Positions 7,014 through 8,974 of a stretch of 8,974 nt of DNA are shown one piece after another. The notes under the pieces are model-generated. The model had not been told where the DNA came from. It made no database searches and saw nothing but the letters and a program-made list of their open reading frames with translations. A program made the position numbers and the translations under genes. The stretch is from Pseudomonadota bacterium (lineage in GTDB: Bacteria > Pseudomonadota > Gammaproteobacteria > Burkholderiales > Burkholderiaceae_D), in NCBI GenBank assembly GCA_018241865.1, contig JAFECY010000329.1, positions 1 to 8,974 of the forward strand. The letters run 5' to 3'. Within the stretch, counting starts at the first letter, position 1. Each line of letters opens with the position of its first letter.

Positions 7014-8513
7014 ATGAATTTCGATCATCGCACCATCGGCGCTCGCCTAGTAATCAGCTTTGGCATCATCCTCTTGCTCGTCGTCGTCCTGACGATCGTG
7101 GCGGCGTTCAACATGAGTGGCCCCAATGCCGATGCCATGCCTTGGATCATCGCGTTGGGTAGCGTCACTTTGTTGGTCGGCATCGTCTTAGCTTGGTGGA
7201 TCAATCGCAGCATTGGTCAACCTTTGCATGAGGCGATTGTCGTCGCCAAGCGCATGGCCGGTGGCGACCTGAGCGAACCTTTCGAGGCCAGCGCTAAAGG
7301 TGAGTTGGGCGACTTGCAGCAAGCGCTGCAGGAAATGAGCGAACGCATGTTTCAGATCATCGCCAAGGTGCGCTCCGGCACGACTGCCGTCGCCAGCACC
7401 TCCGGCCTGATTACCACCGACAACACCGCGTTGTCTTCACGCACCGAAGCGCAAGCCAGCTCGCTGGAAGAAACCGCATCGTCGATGGAAGAACTGACTT
7501 CGACTGTGCGGCAAAACGCCGACAACGCGCGTCAGGCCAACAAGCTGGTGTCGTCGGCTACCGAGTCGGCGGTGAAAGGCGGCAAGGTGGTCGATGATGT
7601 GGTCGTCACGATGGGCTCGATCAAGGATAGTTCGCGCAAAATTGTGGACATCATTTCCGTGATTGACGGCATCGCCTTCCAGACCAATATCCTCGCCTTG
7701 AACGCCGCCGTCGAAGCAGCGCGTGCTGGCGAACAAGGGCGTGGCTTTGCAGTGGTGGCGGCAGAAGTGCGCTCGCTGGCGCAGCGCTCGGCCGGCGCTG
7801 CCAAGGAAATCAAAAACTTGATCGGTGACTCGGTAGGCAAGGTCGATGCCGGTGGTGCGTTGGTCGATCAAGCCGGTCAAGCGATGCAGGAAATCGTCGC
7901 CAACGTCAAGCGCGTGGCCAGCATCATGAGCGAGATCGCTGCCGCCAGCACCGAGCAGAGCGCCGGCATCGAAGAAATCAACAAGGCCGTGATGCAGATC
8001 GACGGCATGACCCAGCAGAACGCTTCGCTGGTGGAGGAGTCGTTGCGCACCGCCAGCGGCTTGCAGGAACAAGCGGTGTCGTTGTCGCAAACGGTGTCGA
8101 TCTTCAATCTCGGCGCGCGCGAATACGGCAATGCCGAGGAAGCGATGGCGATGGTGCAGGCCGGTATCGAATTCATGCGTGGTCACGGCCGCGATGCCTT
8201 GATCGAAGAAGTCAACAAGATGGCCAAGGGCGAGTTTATCGACCGCGACTTGTACATCAGCATCTATGCCCAGTCCGGCACAATCGCCGCGCATGGTGCC
8301 AACCGCCGTCTGTGGGGTCAGGACTGGAGCAAGATCAAGGATACCGATGGCAAGTTCTTCGTCAGCGACATGGTCAATACTGCTCGTACCCAAGGCGATG
8401 GCTGGACCGATTACAAATGGGTGCACCCGGTCACCAAGGACACCATGGTCAAGTCGGCCTATTTCGAGCAATGTGACGATCTGGTGATTGCCTGCGGTTT
8501 TTACAAACAGTAG
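7014..8513 (+). CDS. Methyl-accepting chemotaxis protein with C-terminal cytoplasmic Cache domain
   Basis: The protein has 499 residues. Two membrane helices (about 13-33 and 43-62) are joined by only about 9 residues (MSGPNADAM), so there is essentially no periplasmic sensor. A HAMP domain follows (about 63-115), then a long coiled-coil signalling domain. Its highly conserved tip (IDGIAFQTNILALNAAVEAARAG, 217-239, and GRGFAVVAAEVRSLAQRSA, 242-260) binds CheA/CheW. Glutamate/glutamine-rich segments around 145-162 (EAQASSLEETASSMEEL) and 334-345 are probable methylation sites. After residue 370 comes a Cache-like sensor: YISIYAQSGTIAAHGANRRLWGQ (414-436), KIKDTDGKFFV (440-450), GWTDYKWVHPVTKDTMVKSAY (463-483), ending in CGFYKQ. 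With this topology the sensor is in the cytoplasm and should detect an internal signal. No CheR-tethering pentapeptide is seen at the end. The start at ATG 7014 fits the short basic N-terminus, although the ribosome site is weak. The ligand is unknown. Confidence 0.93.
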   Translation: MNFDHRTIGARLVISFGIILLLVVVLTIVAAFNMSGPNADAMPWIIALGSVTLLVGIVLAWWINRSIGQPLHEAIVVAKRMAGGDLSEPFEASAKGELGDLQQALQEMSERMFQIIAKVRSGTTAVASTSGLITTDNTALSSRTEAQASSLEETASSMEELTSTVRQNADNARQANKLVSSATESAVKGGKVVDDVVVTMGSIKDSSRKIVDIISVIDGIAFQTNILALNAAVEAARAGEQGRGFAVVAAEVRSLAQRSAGAAKEIKNLIGDSVGKVDAGGALVDQAGQAMQEIVANVKRVASIMSEIAAASTEQSAGIEEINKAVMQIDGMTQQNASLVEESLRTASGLQEQAVSLSQTVSIFNLGAREYGNAEEAMAMVQAGIEFMRGHGRDALIEEVNKMAKGEFIDRDLYISIYAQSGTIAAHGANRRLWGQDWSKIKDTDGKFFVSDMVNTARTQGDGWTDYKWVHPVTKDTMVKSAYFEQCDDLVIACGFYKQ

Positions 8514-8530
8514 AAATTTCCACTGTCGTC

Positions 8531-8559
8531 AAAAGCAGCGCACAGGCGCTGCTTTTTTT
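8531..8559. terminator. Bidirectional intrinsic terminator
   Basis: GCAGCGC (8535-8541) pairs with GCGCTGC (8546-8552) around an ACAG loop, with AAAA on the left and seven T's (8553-8559) on the right, so the stem can extend to 11 bp. It is a strong terminator for the chemoreceptor gene on the plus strand. It is weaker, with four U's, for the convergent AraC-type gene, whose TAA stop (8560-8558) overlaps the T-run. Confidence 0.9.
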
Positions 8560-8974
8560 ATTCTGCCTGCGTCGCCCGGAACTCCGAAGGCGACATGCCG
8601 TAGCGTTGCTTGAACAAGCGGCTGAAATGAGAAGGGTGATTGAAGCCCGACTTGAAGGCGATTTGCTGCACCGACTGTCCCCGGTGTGCCGCGCTGAGTA
8701 GCATGCTCCTGCAAGTCTGCAAGCGCTGTTCGTACAGCAGATGTTCCACCCGCAAATCCGCCGCATGGAAAATCTTGTGCAGATAGCCGACCGAGATGCC
8801 GCAAGCCGCAGCGATCGATTTGGGGGTGAGTTGCGGATCGCTATGCCGGTATTGGATATGGGCGATAGCGCGTTCGCGGTGAGCAGCCTTGATGCTGGAT
8901 TCTTCCGGTGACACTGCATCGCTTTTATCATTGACCATCAGCAGAATGATGAGGTCGAGTAAATGCTCGCGCAA
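8558..8974 (-). CDS. AraC-family transcriptional regulator, partial (N-terminus beyond window)
   Basis: The C-terminal 138 or so residues of a DNA-binding regulator; the frame is open to the right edge, so the true start lies outside the window. The AraC/XylS-type domain has two helix-turn-helix units. The first is LTPKSIAAACGISVGYLHKIF (about 49-69) and the second is SVQQIAFKSGFNHPSHFSRLFK (about 100-121), followed by the family signature end QRYGMSPSEFRA. The visible upstream part (REHLLDLIILLM) resembles the linker end of regulators with an AraC-type N-terminal ligand-binding domain, which would be missing here. It converges on the chemoreceptor gene and shares its terminator, so the gene it controls is more likely to be off the right edge. 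The effector cannot be inferred. Confidence 0.92.
   Translation of the reverse strand: MREHLLDLIILLMVNDKSDAVSPEESSIKAAHRERAIAHIQYRHSDPQLTPKSIAAACGISVGYLHKIFHAADLRVEHLLYEQRLQTCRSMLLSAAHRGQSVQQIAFKSGFNHPSHFSRLFKQRYGMSPSEFRATQAE

Noticed and set aside
7437..8471. A 344-codon open frame on the minus strand across the chemoreceptor gene
   Set aside because: The composition is rich in H, D and R, as expected for the antisense of the repetitive coiled-coil coding sequence. It has no domain and no start signal.

Overview
The window looks like core chromosome of a betaproteobacterium of the order Burkholderiales, most likely near Oxalobacteraceae. The signs are the run metK – ahcY – small holin-like membrane protein – metF, an SAH riboswitch in front of ahcY, two LpxL/HtrB-type acyltransferases divergent from metK, and moderately high GC with dense coding. 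The family-level placement is inference from gene order and protein style.

Layout. Positions 1-1502 (minus strand) hold two tandem lipid A-type acyltransferase genes with overlapping stop and start; the second runs off the left edge. Positions 1539-1677 are a divergent control region with a good metK promoter and a metK leader. In that leader a 12-bp helix covers the ribosome site and the whole start codon and encloses a terminator-like hairpin with eight U's. metK (1678-2841) is followed by an unusual 179-bp gap holding two strong palindromes and a decayed second copy of the metK 3' end. An exported M14 zinc carboxypeptidase (3021-3986) lies between metK and ahcY. The ahcY promoter overlaps its end, and the SAH riboswitch begins 7 bases after its stop. 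ahcY (4092-5516), a four-helix membrane protein (5580-5936) and metF (5920-6768) follow closely on the plus strand. After a 245-bp gap rich in dyads comes a chemoreceptor with its Cache sensor at the C-terminus (7014-8513). A shared terminator separates it from a convergent, partial AraC-family regulator (8558-8974, minus).

How the genes work together. MetK makes S-adenosylmethionine, methyltransferases turn it into S-adenosylhomocysteine (SAH), AhcY splits SAH to homocysteine and adenosine, and MetF supplies the methyl-tetrahydrofolate that remethylates homocysteine. Three steps of the activated methyl cycle are therefore clustered. ahcY is switched on by its own substrate through RNA, and metK probably has RNA-level control of its own. 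The acyltransferases, the chemoreceptor and the AraC regulator appear to be neighbours rather than pathway members.

The items most worth a second look are the metK leader, the expression platform of the SAH riboswitch, the metK tail relic with its palindromes, and the architecture of the chemoreceptor.
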